A stretch of 64,000 nt of DNA from Oscillospiraceae bacterium (GTDB taxonomy: Bacteria; Bacillota; Clostridia; Oscillospirales; Oscillospiraceae): NCBI GenBank assembly GCA_020025595.1, contig JAHHRV010000007.1, forward strand, positions 1 to 64,000, read 5' to 3'. Under the pieces are notes generated by a model, which did no database searches, was not told the DNA's origin, and was given only the letters and a program-made list of their open reading frames with translations. Positions 33,687 through 42,172 of the stretch are shown here, piece after piece. A program made the translations under genes and the position numbers. Each line of letters begins with the position of its first letter. Position 1 is the stretch's first letter.

Positions 33687-34613
33687 GTGAATAACACAGA
33701 AATAAGGAATATATCAGAATATGTCGAAAGAATTTGTGAGATAAAATCACATTGTATTAACAATGGTGCAGACAAAAATGAAATATTATTATTTCGGGGA
33801 CAAGCAAAGGAGGGCCTGCCACTATTACCTTCTTTAGGGCGAGGCAGACGGTGTACTTGCGATATCACTGTTTTTAATCAAGAACGTAACCTAATCGAAA
33901 TGGCAAAATATAAAATGCCAGAGGTATTCAGAGGTGATTTCGAACCGATTGAATTGCTTGCCCTGCTGCAGCATCATGGAATACCTACTCGTCTCCTGGA
34001 TATCACCGAAAACGCTTTGGTTGCATTGTACTTTGCTTGTATATCTGCGCCAGACTCTGATGGAGAAATCTTTGCTTTTAAAAATAATGAGTTGGATATT
34101 ACAAATTATCCTATCGTAAATGGAATTGCAGATACTTATCGGTTTGCGAGATCCACTTTTTGTGATTTAGACTTGTTCTATGGGGCAATTAAGGATCAAC
34201 CTTATTTCTTGGAGCAAAAGCAGACTCATGAAATTTGCCATCGAGATAATAAAGCAGGTGGTCGGTGGGTAGAAGAATGTTGTAAAACCCCCTTTTTTGT
34301 GTATGCTCCTATAAAAACACCTCGTCAACAAGCACAGCAGGGAAGATATATTTTGTTTCCCAACAAAATTGAATATTACGAAAATTCGAATGGACCGGCA
34401 TTTATATGGCAAATCGAGGCAATTCCCCGAGACGCAGAATATATATCGGGCATCATACGAATTCCCAAGGAATTTAAAAAAAGTATCATTGCTGATTTGC
34501 ATCTTTTTGGAATCGGTCAGGAAACACTTTTCTGTGACAGTGTAGATCAAGTTTGCGAAAGTATTGTACATAAATTGACAGATGTGCCAAGCAATGCTCC
34601 CATACTGATATGA
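33687..34613 (+). CDS. FRG-domain protein
   Basis: The 308-residue protein starts at GTG 33687 behind GGGAGG. LLFRGQAKEGLPLLPSLGR, the namesake Phe-Arg-Gly, is near residue 32. HHGIPTRLLDITENALVALY is the second signature of the FRG domain. FRG proteins are widespread in phage-defence islands and their activity is not settled; a nuclease- or ribosyltransferase-like function is suspected. It may form a transcript with the next small gene, 52 bases on. Confidence 0.85.
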   Translation: MNNTEIRNISEYVERICEIKSHCINNGADKNEILLFRGQAKEGLPLLPSLGRGRRCTCDITVFNQERNLIEMAKYKMPEVFRGDFEPIELLALLQHHGIPTRLLDITENALVALYFACISAPDSDGEIFAFKNNELDITNYPIVNGIADTYRFARSTFCDLDLFYGAIKDQPYFLEQKQTHEICHRDNKAGGRWVEECCKTPFFVYAPIKTPRQQAQQGRYILFPNKIEYYENSNGPAFIWQIEAIPRDAEYISGIIRIPKEFKKSIIADLHLFGIGQETLFCDSVDQVCESIVHKLTDVPSNAPILI

Positions 34614-34665
34614 TTGTGCTTTTTGTTTTTGATAAAATATATGCAGTTTAGAGCGGAGGTTTAAG

Positions 34666-35013
34666 ATGTTTGATAAAAATTCTTATGCTGATTTATTGCA
34701 GTGCTGCTCAGCAAAAGCAGTTGCAGAAGCTACTAGAAATGCTCAGGAAGCTGAAAAAAGAAAGCGAGACGAACAAATTGATGCTTATACAGCCTCGCTG
34801 TCTCCTCTTGCACAGCAACTTGGAAAACTTAGAATAGAGATGCAGCAGCAGAACGAGATCTTTAAGCAGCAGTTAGAACTTCAAAAACAGCAAATAGAAG
34901 AAGCAGAAAATGATGCTAAAAAAGCAAAAATATTTTCATGGGTGTCTTTTGGAAGTGCTACAGTAATTTCGGTTGGTTCTCTTATCGTAGCTGTTATTGC
35001 CTTATTTCAGTAA
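34666..35013 (+). CDS. Coiled-coil protein with C-terminal membrane helix
   Basis: The 115 residues have an Ala/Glu/Lys/Gln-rich coiled coil (about 20-88) and a C-terminal hydrophobic helix (90-114, SWVSFGSATVISVGSLIVAV), a tail-anchor layout. RBS GAGCGGAGG precedes the ATG. It follows the FRG gene closely, so it may tether that protein or the next gene product to the membrane. Family not recognised. Confidence 0.65.
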   Translation: MFDKNSYADLLQCCSAKAVAEATRNAQEAEKRKRDEQIDAYTASLSPLAQQLGKLRIEMQQQNEIFKQQLELQKQQIEEAENDAKKAKIFSWVSFGSATVISVGSLIVAVIALFQ

Positions 35014-35272
35014 GCATTGTGAGCTATGACTACTCGGAATATATCAGAACAGCAGGATATCTGCTGCAAACTAAGATAAGCTAAAAGGTCATGGCCGCAT
35101 ATCATATGGAAGTTTGAAATTTCACCACTCTCAATATTGAAATATAAAAGATGTAATGTTCTGAATTGACATATGTTAGAGTAATTAAGAATCTGGAATG
35201 AATGCCGGTTCTGCAAGAAAAATGTGACCACTTGATTTCATATCTAATGCGTGGTGAATTGGAGGGATAATT
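35014..35272. other. Intergenic stretch
   Basis: About 260 bases with only short frames. Probably contains the promoter for the gene at 35273; no clear motif was fixed. Confidence 0.4.
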
Positions 35273-36355
35273 TTGAACGATATTTCAGGAATAGAGAAAT
35301 ATTGTACGATTCGCCTTATACAGGAAGATGCTGAAGCAATTTATTCTCTTCTTCAGAGTGAAAGAGATCCTATTTTCTCCGAATGTGTTATGCCATATTA
35401 TGCATTATTCGTACAGTCCTGCGAAGAATACATGAAAACAAATGCTATTGAAGGTTCTGTTGCAAAAAGGATCAAGGATATTCGCAATAACATAAAAGCA
35501 TACGCCGATAGAGCGGGAAGGACTACACGCAGAATCGCAGATGTAGATCAGAAACAAGATTTCCAATTTCGAGAACAACTGCGATTTAACTTTATGAAAA
35601 AATGGAATATCCACTATAACCTTGGAACTTTCTGGGTGCAAGATAAAAAGATTGTTGGCAATACACAAATGCTGAATGATGTTTTGCGAATTGAGGATAT
35701 CTTTGCCCCTAATCGTGGAGAAATGGAACTGGAATTAGGAAGGCAAATCGGTTCCTATGTGGCAAGTGTTCGAAACGGATTGGCTGTGAATATTTCTCCA
35801 CCAGAAATCTGTAGAAAGAATCATGCTGTCAAAATTCCGTTTTATTGTGATTTTAATACAAACAGAAAAAGCAAGATGATAAAGCATGATATCCCAAAAG
35901 AAATCAATATTTTATTATTGCATTTGTTATGCAGCTTGAATTTTGTGCGGTATGTTTTATCTGGCTTGTTCTATCCTGGGAACACATGGGTGTTCCGAAT
36001 TCAGTATATCACAACGTATTATGCATTTTATGCCCTCAGCAAACTAAACAACCATGTTCAAAATAACCATGACAGCGATATTGATATCTTTTCGGTTGAA
36101 AGCCTGTTGGATGAGGGAAAAGTATTGTTTGTTACAGATTTCAGAAACTGCATGATGCATTATGATTTACACGGATACGGTGTACTTACAGCTGAACATC
36201 TAAATAAGTCGCTATTTGGGTTAATTGAAAATTGTTTTCCCGATTATAGCTATGAGAGCTATTCGATTCAGTTGGAAACCTATAGAGATAAACTGTGTGC
36301 ATATCTTGAGCAATATTTTGATTTTTCCGGAGTCGCTCTCAAAGAAAATACGTGA
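35273..36355 (+). CDS. Unknown protein with a HEPN-like Rx4H motif
   Basis: This 360-residue protein starts at TTG 35273 behind GGAGGG. It is not recognised as a whole. Near residue 287 it has FRNCMMHYDL, the R-polar-x3-H pattern of HEPN ribonuclease domains, in a helical context with a preceding long helical region (INILLLHLLCSLNFVRYVL). HEPN proteins are RNases in toxin-antitoxin and abortive-infection systems. The Arg-Asn and His residues are intact. Its place at the end of a defence-gene run next to an att site supports a defence role, but a single short motif is weak evidence. Confidence 0.6.
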   Translation: MNDISGIEKYCTIRLIQEDAEAIYSLLQSERDPIFSECVMPYYALFVQSCEEYMKTNAIEGSVAKRIKDIRNNIKAYADRAGRTTRRIADVDQKQDFQFREQLRFNFMKKWNIHYNLGTFWVQDKKIVGNTQMLNDVLRIEDIFAPNRGEMELELGRQIGSYVASVRNGLAVNISPPEICRKNHAVKIPFYCDFNTNRKSKMIKHDIPKEINILLLHLLCSLNFVRYVLSGLFYPGNTWVFRIQYITTYYAFYALSKLNNHVQNNHDSDIDIFSVESLLDEGKVLFVTDFRNCMMHYDLHGYGVLTAEHLNKSLFGLIENCFPDYSYESYSIQLETYRDKLCAYLEQYFDFSGVALKENT

Positions 36356-36522
36356 AAACTAAGGGCTATAAATATACAAAATATAAAATAGTGTATTTCC
36401 TAATCATCAAATGCTTGAAAAATGGAGAGCTGGAACCTTTCAATCTGGGTCAAAATCTTCGGGAATCCCATAAATACATGAAAAAACTGGAAAATTCCAA
36501 ACTTTTAACTTTTGAGACCTAA
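36352..36522 (+). CDS. Possible 56-residue coupled ORF
   Basis: A GTG start overlaps the previous stop (GTGA). The product is basic and includes YKIVYFLIIKCLKNG. It ends 6 bases before the arm-type repeat. No RBS outside the upstream gene and no family; it may be a real small partner, a degenerate gene end or chance. Confidence 0.3.
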   Translation: MKTKGYKYTKYKIVYFLIIKCLKNGELEPFNLGQNLRESHKYMKKLENSKLLTFET

Positions 36523-36527
36523 AAGGG

Positions 36528-36549
36528 AGGGGTTTATTTAGGGGTTTAT
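36528..36549 (+). repeat. Arm-type tandem repeat, right end of element 2
   Basis: Two GGGGTTTAT units in tandem, 21 of 22 bases identical to 24271-24292, lying 111 bases inside att site 2. Confidence 0.45.
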
Positions 36550-36660
36550 TTATGCAAAGTTAGTTTTAGGCATTTGAAATTACACAATAAATAAGCCTTA
36601 AAAAGCGTAGATAACCCTATAAAACAGGAATAATCTTAATCTGGCTGAATAAAAATACAC

Positions 36661-36706
36661 TCTCATAACCCGGAGGTCGTAGGTTCGAGTCCTGCCTCTG
36701 CAACCA
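36661..36706 (+). repeat. att site 2: 3' half of initiator tRNA-Met
   Basis: The second copy of the tRNA-fMet 3' half; 45 of 46 bases match 24147-24192 (T for C in the acceptor, CCTCTGC). Again no 5' half. It marks the junction between element 2 and chromosome. Confidence 0.88.
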
Positions 36707-36711
36707 AATTC

Positions 36712-36737
36712 ACCCCTAATTCTTCGGAATTAGGGGT
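36712..36737 (+). terminator. Terminator after att site 2 (likely native tRNA terminator)
   Basis: An 11-bp stem, ACCCCTAATTC with GAATTAGGGGT, capped by a TTCG tetraloop, then CTTCTT. Confidence 0.8.
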
Positions 36738-37464
36738 CTTCTTATGCAAAAAGTTCGATTTTCTCCTCTCCCCTTTTTGTCTTCTAACTCTTTTCTAACA
36801 CACGGCTATTTGACACTTAAAAATGTTATCTAACAACCGTATTTCACCAGATTTCACTTCAACTTTCAATTCTAAAAGTTTGTTTTTTCATTTCACTTTT
36901 CTCTAAATCAATTAATATTTAACTCTGATCAACTGAAGTACAATGCCCTGGTATCTAAATTGCGCTCGTTGTCTCCTCTTAGTCTGCATATAAATTTTCT
37001 TATTCATGTTAATAATAAAAAACTGAGTGTATAATATATGTCACAAAAATTAGTCCCTTCTGTTAGTGAATCAAGCAATCATGCTCATTCTAACCAGAAG
37101 GGACTGATTACTATAGGCAAGCAATAATTTATCTAAATTCCAAACAGATACATACATGAAGGATTCTACATTCCATCCATGTTTGATTACGAACGGGATG
37201 CAACGCACTGCTACACTAAGATAATTACAACCTTACGCCATCAGCTGAGAATGGTTGCAGCTACTTCTACCTTTACACAAGTAGCTTCTGTCCATCATTA
37301 AAGGTTCTTGGCTCGCTCTATTGGAATCAGGGCATTATTTGTAACATCTCAGCAAACCACCTGCATTCTCCATTATCGTACAGTGTAATAACCGCAGATT
37401 TTTCTTGGGATATCCCCTCTCTCTGCATAAACACTGCAATGAAATGTGTGGATTAATCTTATAC
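36738..37464. other. Gene-free 730-base stretch at the island/chromosome junction
   Basis: No supported gene. It holds an inverted repeat at 37052-37105 with TATAAT at 37030-37035 just before it, and otherwise AT-rich sequence. Confidence 0.5.
37052..37105. repeat. Long hairpin, possible small RNA or element remnant
   Basis: AGTCCCTTCTG pairs with CAGAAGGGACT; TTAG/CTAA extends the stem past one bulged base, leaving a loop of about 23 bases. It starts about 17 bases after a TATAAT. It could be a short structured RNA or the end of a lost transposon. Confidence 0.4.
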
Positions 37465-37500
37465 AAAACGACCAGAGCTTATTGCTGCTCTGGTCGTTTT
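37465..37500. terminator. Bidirectional terminator
   Basis: A 14-bp stem, AAAACGACCAGAGC with GCTCTGGTCGTTTT, and an 8-base loop. It lies about 90 bases beyond the end of the minus-strand regulator gene. Confidence 0.8.
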
Positions 37501-37591
37501 GGGAAATCCAAATCAATCGTTATGAAGTGCCTTCCTCTGGCGGAACAGTCACCACAGACCACCGTCCATTTACCTTAGGAGATTTTTCCTG

Positions 37592-38317
37592 CTATTCGCG
37601 ATTATTCACCAGCAGCATATTCATTTTCTGCCAGCGGCGCAGTTCCGGGCCGGTAAAGAGCAAATGTTTTTTCAAATCCTCTGTGGTTTCCTGTGGATTC
37701 AGCGTTACAAGACATTTGAAAGCGCAGGGCATAAGATCCACGCTGGAAATTCCACAGAGCAGACCTTCTGTGTAATCACGCAGTTCCAGAGGGTTAAAAA
37801 TGTAGAGCAGGTCTTCTTCCAGGGCATTATAGCGGTTTACAAAGGAGAAACGAATCAGCATGTCGCTGTAAACCACTTTGCCTGTATAGTGAATTCCGCT
37901 GCTTCGGCCGCTGGGAGAAATGGAACTGATGGACATAGAGGCCTCGCAGCTACCTGTGGGATCTTCGGTTTTGTGGATATGGATAATGCCGTCTTTCAGA
38001 CGGTGATACCGACCGTCATAGAAGTAGAAATACAACTGGCTGGCCTGAAAGAAGGGGCTGTGCTGAGTACGGCCGGAGGAACAGGTTGGTAGTGTTTCCT
38101 CCTGAGGCTGATAGTCTGTCAGCTGATAGAGGGACACATCCAGGGCTCTGCTGATCTCATAAAGGGTTTCTATATCCAGTGTAATTTCGCCAGTTTCATA
38201 CTTACTGACACTGGCGCGACTTTTATGAATGATATCTGCAAGCTGCTGCAGAGTCAGCTTCCGTTGCTTCCGGTAGCTCCGGATGCGGGAGCCGATATGG
38301 GTATTAAGTTCGCTCAT
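37592..38317 (-). CDS. XRE-family transcriptional regulator with effector domain
   Basis: The 241 residues start with an XRE helix-turn-helix (RSYRKQRKLTLQQLADIIHK, SRASVSKYETGEITLDIETL; 12-65). The remaining 170 residues form an alpha/beta region (SMSISSISPSGRSSGIHYTG; LLYIFNPLELRDYTEGLL) that may sense a ligand; its family is not recognised. The gene is divergent from an NSS transporter, with direct repeats between them, so it probably regulates amino-acid or neurotransmitter-like substrate uptake. Confidence 0.82.
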   Translation of the reverse strand: MSELNTHIGSRIRSYRKQRKLTLQQLADIIHKSRASVSKYETGEITLDIETLYEISRALDVSLYQLTDYQPQEETLPTCSSGRTQHSPFFQASQLYFYFYDGRYHRLKDGIIHIHKTEDPTGSCEASMSISSISPSGRSSGIHYTGKVVYSDMLIRFSFVNRYNALEEDLLYIFNPLELRDYTEGLLCGISSVDLMPCAFKCLVTLNPQETTEDLKKHLLFTGPELRRWQKMNMLLVNNRE

Positions 38318-38397
38318 AAGCAGACCTCTGTTTCGTTAAACTATCCATTTTGATGATTTGCAAGGATACACCGCCCCAAAATGGAATAAAGATTAAG

Positions 38398-38449
38398 AAT
38401 ATTCTATCATAGCGAAACAATCACTGTCAATATTCTATTATAAAGAAAC
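38398..38449. promoter_or_regulatory. 31-base-spaced direct repeats between regulator and transporter
   Basis: A 21-base motif beginning AATATTCTAT and ending GAAAC occurs at 38398-38418 and 38429-38449, differing at three positions. The spacing is three helical turns. On the minus strand TTGACA (38430-38425), an 18-base spacer and TAGAAT (38406-38401) form the regulator promoter inside the repeats. Probably the operator of the XRE protein. Confidence 0.6.
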
Positions 38450-38520
38450 TTTTGTGAAATTGCATTTGAATGATAAGGAGGCTATAATTAGGCCCATATT
38501 TAATGAAGAGAGGTTGCAAA

Positions 38521-39912
38521 ATGGAAAAGAAAAAAGGCGGTTTTACCGGTTCTCTCGGCTTCGTGCTTTCGGCAGCAGGAAGCGCTGTAGGTGTTGGAAA
38601 CATCTGGAGATTCCCCTATCTGGCAGCTCAGGACGGAGGCGGACTCTTCATCCTTGTATATTTGGTGCTGGTGCTGACATTCGGCTTTACGCTGCTGACC
38701 ACAGATATTGCCCTCGGACGCCGCACCCAAAAAAACGCACTGGAAGCCTTCGGCAGCATTCGGCCGAAATGGGGATTCCTCGGTAAACTGACCTTTCTGG
38801 TGCCTGCGCTCATTATGACCTACTACACCGTCATTGGCGGCTGGATCACCAAGTATATTACTGTGTACATGACCGGACAGGGCGCAGCTGCTACACAGGA
38901 CGGATTCTTCACAAGTTTCATCTCTTCCCCGGTGTCCTCCGTTGTATTTATGCTGGTGTTCCTGGCAGTCACTGCACTGGTCGTATTTTTCGGTGTTGAG
39001 AAAGGAATCGAGCGCTTTTCCAAAGTCGTTATGCCCGGATTACTTGTCCTGATCATTGGTGTGGGTGCATACACCATCATGCAGAGCCACACAGCAGCAG
39101 ACGGCACTGTTCGCACTGGATTGGATGGTCTGGCAGTGTATCTGATTCCCAATTTTGAGGGGCTTACCTTTGGTCGGTTCATGAAAATTCTGCTCGATGC
39201 CATGAGCCAGCTGTTCTTCTCTCTCAGCGTGTCCATGGGCATTATGATCACTTACGGCTCCTATGTGGATAAAGATGTGAATCTGAGCCGTTCTATCGGA
39301 CACATTGAACTGTTCGACACTCTTGTTGCACTGCTCGCCGGTGCTATGATCGTCCCTGCCGTGTATATCTTCTCCGGCACCGAAGGCATGAGCTCCGGTC
39401 CCAGCCTGATGTTCGTCTCCCTGCCGAAGGTGTTTCAGGGCATGGGCCCTGTAGGCGGAATCATTGCTCTGGCATTCTTCATCATGCTTGGATTCGCTGC
39501 CATCACATCCAGCGTTTCTATTCTGGAAACTCTGGTTGCCAACTGCATGAATATCTTTAAGACTTCCCGGAAGAAGATGTGCCTCATCATTGGCGGTATT
39601 TCCGCGGTTGCCGCTACTGTGATCTGCATGGGCTATAATGTGTTCTACTTTGAGCTGACTCTGCCCAACGGTAGTTCTGCACAGCTTCTGGATGTGGTGG
39701 ACTATGTCAGTAACAGCTTCTTAATGCCTCTGATTTCTTTCCTCACCTGTATCTTTGTGGGTTGGGTCATTAAGCCCAAATGGATTGAGGAAGAGATGGT
39801 TGCAAGCGGTCATAAGTTCTCCCGGAAGGGACTGTATTCCTTTATGATCCGGTTTGTGGCACCTGTCATTATGGCAATTCTGTTCTTCCAGTCCCTGGGG
39901 CTGGTAAAGTGA
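38521..39912 (+). CDS. Sodium:neurotransmitter symporter (NSS/SNF) family transporter
   Basis: A 463-residue membrane protein with about 11 helices that couples sodium entry to uptake of an amino acid or related amine. The first helix holds the diagnostic unwound motif GSAVGVGNIWRFPYLAAQDG. EKGIERFSKVVMPGLL and the GYNVFYFEL segment also fit bacterial NSS proteins such as MhsT. ATG 38521 is preferred over 38503 because GAGAGG lies between them. The divergent XRE regulator probably controls it. The substrate cannot be read from the sequence. Confidence 0.93.
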   Translation: MEKKKGGFTGSLGFVLSAAGSAVGVGNIWRFPYLAAQDGGGLFILVYLVLVLTFGFTLLTTDIALGRRTQKNALEAFGSIRPKWGFLGKLTFLVPALIMTYYTVIGGWITKYITVYMTGQGAAATQDGFFTSFISSPVSSVVFMLVFLAVTALVVFFGVEKGIERFSKVVMPGLLVLIIGVGAYTIMQSHTAADGTVRTGLDGLAVYLIPNFEGLTFGRFMKILLDAMSQLFFSLSVSMGIMITYGSYVDKDVNLSRSIGHIELFDTLVALLAGAMIVPAVYIFSGTEGMSSGPSLMFVSLPKVFQGMGPVGGIIALAFFIMLGFAAITSSVSILETLVANCMNIFKTSRKKMCLIIGGISAVAATVICMGYNVFYFELTLPNGSSAQLLDVVDYVSNSFLMPLISFLTCIFVGWVIKPKWIEEEMVASGHKFSRKGLYSFMIRFVAPVIMAILFFQSLGLVK

Positions 39913-39946
39913 TGGACGCTTCCACAAATTAAACGCATATAAACGA

Positions 39947-39992
39947 GTCCCAACTTCAGGCTCCATTATAAAGGAGATTCTAAAGTTGGGAC
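39947..39992 (+). terminator. Terminator-like hairpin after the transporter
   Basis: GTCCCAACTT pairs with AAGTTGGGAC across a 26-base loop. A second, stronger hairpin follows at 40020-40054. Confidence 0.55.
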
Positions 39993-40019
39993 CTGTTATT
40001 GGACTATTCCCATAAACAA

Positions 40020-40054
40020 GGAAGACTCCGTTTCCATGCGAAACGGAGTCTTCC
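40020..40054. terminator. Strong 15-bp hairpin
   Basis: GGAAGACTCCGTTTC with GAAACGGAGTCTTCC, loop CATGC, perfect. Probably the main terminator of the transporter transcript. Confidence 0.7.
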
Positions 40055-40279
40055 TCTTAAGCACATTCAACCAATGACGCAGAACTTCTTCAAAATTGCG
40101 CTTCACATAGTAAGGTGTCTGAGAAGCACACAGCAGCGTCTGTCTGCCGCCTGCCCAGCGAGCCATATCAAAGATAGAACCGTCAGGAGCATGGCAACTT
40201 GAAAATTTATCCCAGTTGTTGTTTGAACATGAAAAAATCCCATCAAAATATAAACAACGCTCAATTCGTTTTATCTGCA

Positions 40280-40325
40280 AAAATCCCGATATGGTCACAA
40301 AAGGCTGTTTCCATATCGGGATTTT
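40280..40325 (-). terminator. Terminator of the aminopeptidase gene
   Basis: A 15-bp stem, AAAATCCCGATATGG with CCATATCGGGATTTT, and a 16-base loop, beginning 13 bases past the minus-strand stop. Confidence 0.75.
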
Positions 40326-40338
40326 CTATTTCATTTGA

Positions 40339-42126
40339 TTAGATGGCAGCGCACTTAACACGAAGCCATTCGATTTCCTTTTCGTTCAGCAGAGGAGTAA
40401 GATTCTCCAATACCTGAGCATGGTAATCGTTCAGCCAATCCTTTTCTTCACGGGTCAGCTCTTCAGGCAGTACGCAGCTGACATCGATGGGCACAAAGGT
40501 CAGCGGTTCAAAGCGCAGGAATCTTCCGTATTCACTCTTACCGGCTTCCATACACACCAGCTCGTTTTCAATGCGGATACCGACACGGCCTTCCTCGTAA
40601 ATACCCGGCTCATCTGTGATGACCATTCCAGGTACAAAGACAATTTCGTTGTGCGGACGCAGACTCTGGGGGCCTTCATGGACTGCTCCCACATGGGCAA
40701 CACCGTGGCCAGTGCCGCAGCGGTAGTCCAGCATATGACGCCACAGGGGCTGACGGGCAATCATATCCAGCTCACCGCCGGTCGCGCCTTCACGCCACAC
40801 TGCCATAGCCACATCAATGTGGCAACGCAGAACACGGGTATAGTCCAGCTTCTCTTCTTCTGTCAGAGGGCCAACTGCATAGGTACGGGTAATGTCAGTG
40901 GTTCCGTCATAGTAGGTTGCGCCACTGTCTACCAGCAGATATCCCTTGCGCTGAATTTCAGCATCAGAGCCCACCTTGGGAGCATAGTGCATCATTGCAG
41001 CATTGGAACCCCATGCAGCAATGGTGGGGAAGCTTTCGGTGATGAATTTAGAAGCGCTGCTGCGGTACTTATGCAGAATTGTATCAACATCTGTTTCCCG
41101 GAGGACTTCGCCGGATGCCAGACGCTGCTCCAGCTCCATCTGGAAACGAACCATAGCAGCACCGTCAATCAGGTGCGCACGGCGGGTGCAGGTCAGTTCT
41201 GTCTCATTTTTGATGGCCTTCATCATAGAAATGGGGTCTGCATCTTCTACAATAGAATAGTAGTCATTGTCGCACAGGGCATTGTACAAAGCTGCGTTCA
41301 GGCTGGAAGGATCGATCAGAACCGTCTGCTCATTGGTAGCTTCTGCAAGATATGCAGGCATCTCATTGTATCCAGCAGTCTTCACACCGGATTGTGCCAG
41401 CTGCTCTGCAGCATCAGCAGAAAGGCGGCTTGTATCCATAAAGAGCACAGCAGTGTCAAAATCCACATAGCAGAAGGCCAGTGCATAGGGGGTATCCTCC
41501 ACATCAGCAGCTCGCAGATTCAGCAGCCATGCCAGACTGTCCAGCTTGGTCACTAAAATGGCAGTGCACTCCTTTTTGAGCAGCTTGCCACGCAGGAGGG
41601 CCAGCTTTTCAGCGGGAGTCTTACCGGCGTAGGATGCATCCAAAATCCATGCATCGGTAGCGGGCAGTGCCGGACGGTCTTCCACCCAGACCTGGTCAAC
41701 CAGGGGCAGGTCTGCAAGTTTTGCTTCCTGCTTTTCGCAGACATCAGCCAACTGGCGCATCTGCTTCAGAGGCATGGTTTCCGCACAGTAACCCAGCACC
41801 TTACCGGAAGTCAATCTCTCACCCAGCCATTCGCTGACAGTAGGTACCCCTTCTACGCCCATGTGCATAGAGGCAATACCGGTACCTGCCAATGCGGTAT
41901 CGGCAGCGCCGAAGAAACGGCCGTCTACCCACATGGCTGCTTCATCAGCGGTCACGATCAGATTGGAATTCTCGCAGGAAAAACCAGAAAAGTATTCCCA
42001 TGCAGTGTAATGAGCAGGGGCATATTCACTGGAATGGGGGTCAGAACTTGGCATGATATAAGCATCGCAGCCTGCCTGAGCCATCGCTTCACGCAGGGCG
42101 CTTAAACGCTCCGGAACAGTTTTCAT
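40339..42126 (-). CDS. pepP: Xaa-Pro aminopeptidase (M24B)
   Basis: This 595-residue cytosolic dimetal peptidase removes N-terminal residues before proline. Two creatinase-type N-terminal domains (residues 1-300) precede the pita-bread M24 domain. Metal ligands appear as Asp in LLVDSGATYYDGTTDITR, His in GTGHGVAHVGAVHEGPQ, and Glu in ITDEPGIYEEGRVGIRIENE. The three-domain length matches eukaryotic-type and clostridial APP1-like enzymes rather than the shorter E. coli PepP. Standalone transcript between terminators. Confidence 0.93.
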   Translation of the reverse strand: MKTVPERLSALREAMAQAGCDAYIMPSSDPHSSEYAPAHYTAWEYFSGFSCENSNLIVTADEAAMWVDGRFFGAADTALAGTGIASMHMGVEGVPTVSEWLGERLTSGKVLGYCAETMPLKQMRQLADVCEKQEAKLADLPLVDQVWVEDRPALPATDAWILDASYAGKTPAEKLALLRGKLLKKECTAILVTKLDSLAWLLNLRAADVEDTPYALAFCYVDFDTAVLFMDTSRLSADAAEQLAQSGVKTAGYNEMPAYLAEATNEQTVLIDPSSLNAALYNALCDNDYYSIVEDADPISMMKAIKNETELTCTRRAHLIDGAAMVRFQMELEQRLASGEVLRETDVDTILHKYRSSASKFITESFPTIAAWGSNAAMMHYAPKVGSDAEIQRKGYLLVDSGATYYDGTTDITRTYAVGPLTEEEKLDYTRVLRCHIDVAMAVWREGATGGELDMIARQPLWRHMLDYRCGTGHGVAHVGAVHEGPQSLRPHNEIVFVPGMVITDEPGIYEEGRVGIRIENELVCMEAGKSEYGRFLRFEPLTFVPIDVSCVLPEELTREEKDWLNDYHAQVLENLTPLLNEKEIEWLRVKCAAI

Positions 42127-42172
42127 TGTGTAATTCTCCTATCTAAAAGAATTTTGTTTAATAAAGTGTTTG

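Noticed and set aside
24147..36706. Complete tRNA-Met genes at the two repeats
   Set aside because: Only anticodon-loop-to-CCA is present; the sequence 5' of each copy cannot form the D-arm or acceptor stem.
39996..40298. Minus-strand 100-codon frame
   Set aside because: Its end runs through the perfect 40020-40054 hairpin and it has no RBS. Part of it looks protein-like, so it could be a remnant, but support is too weak.
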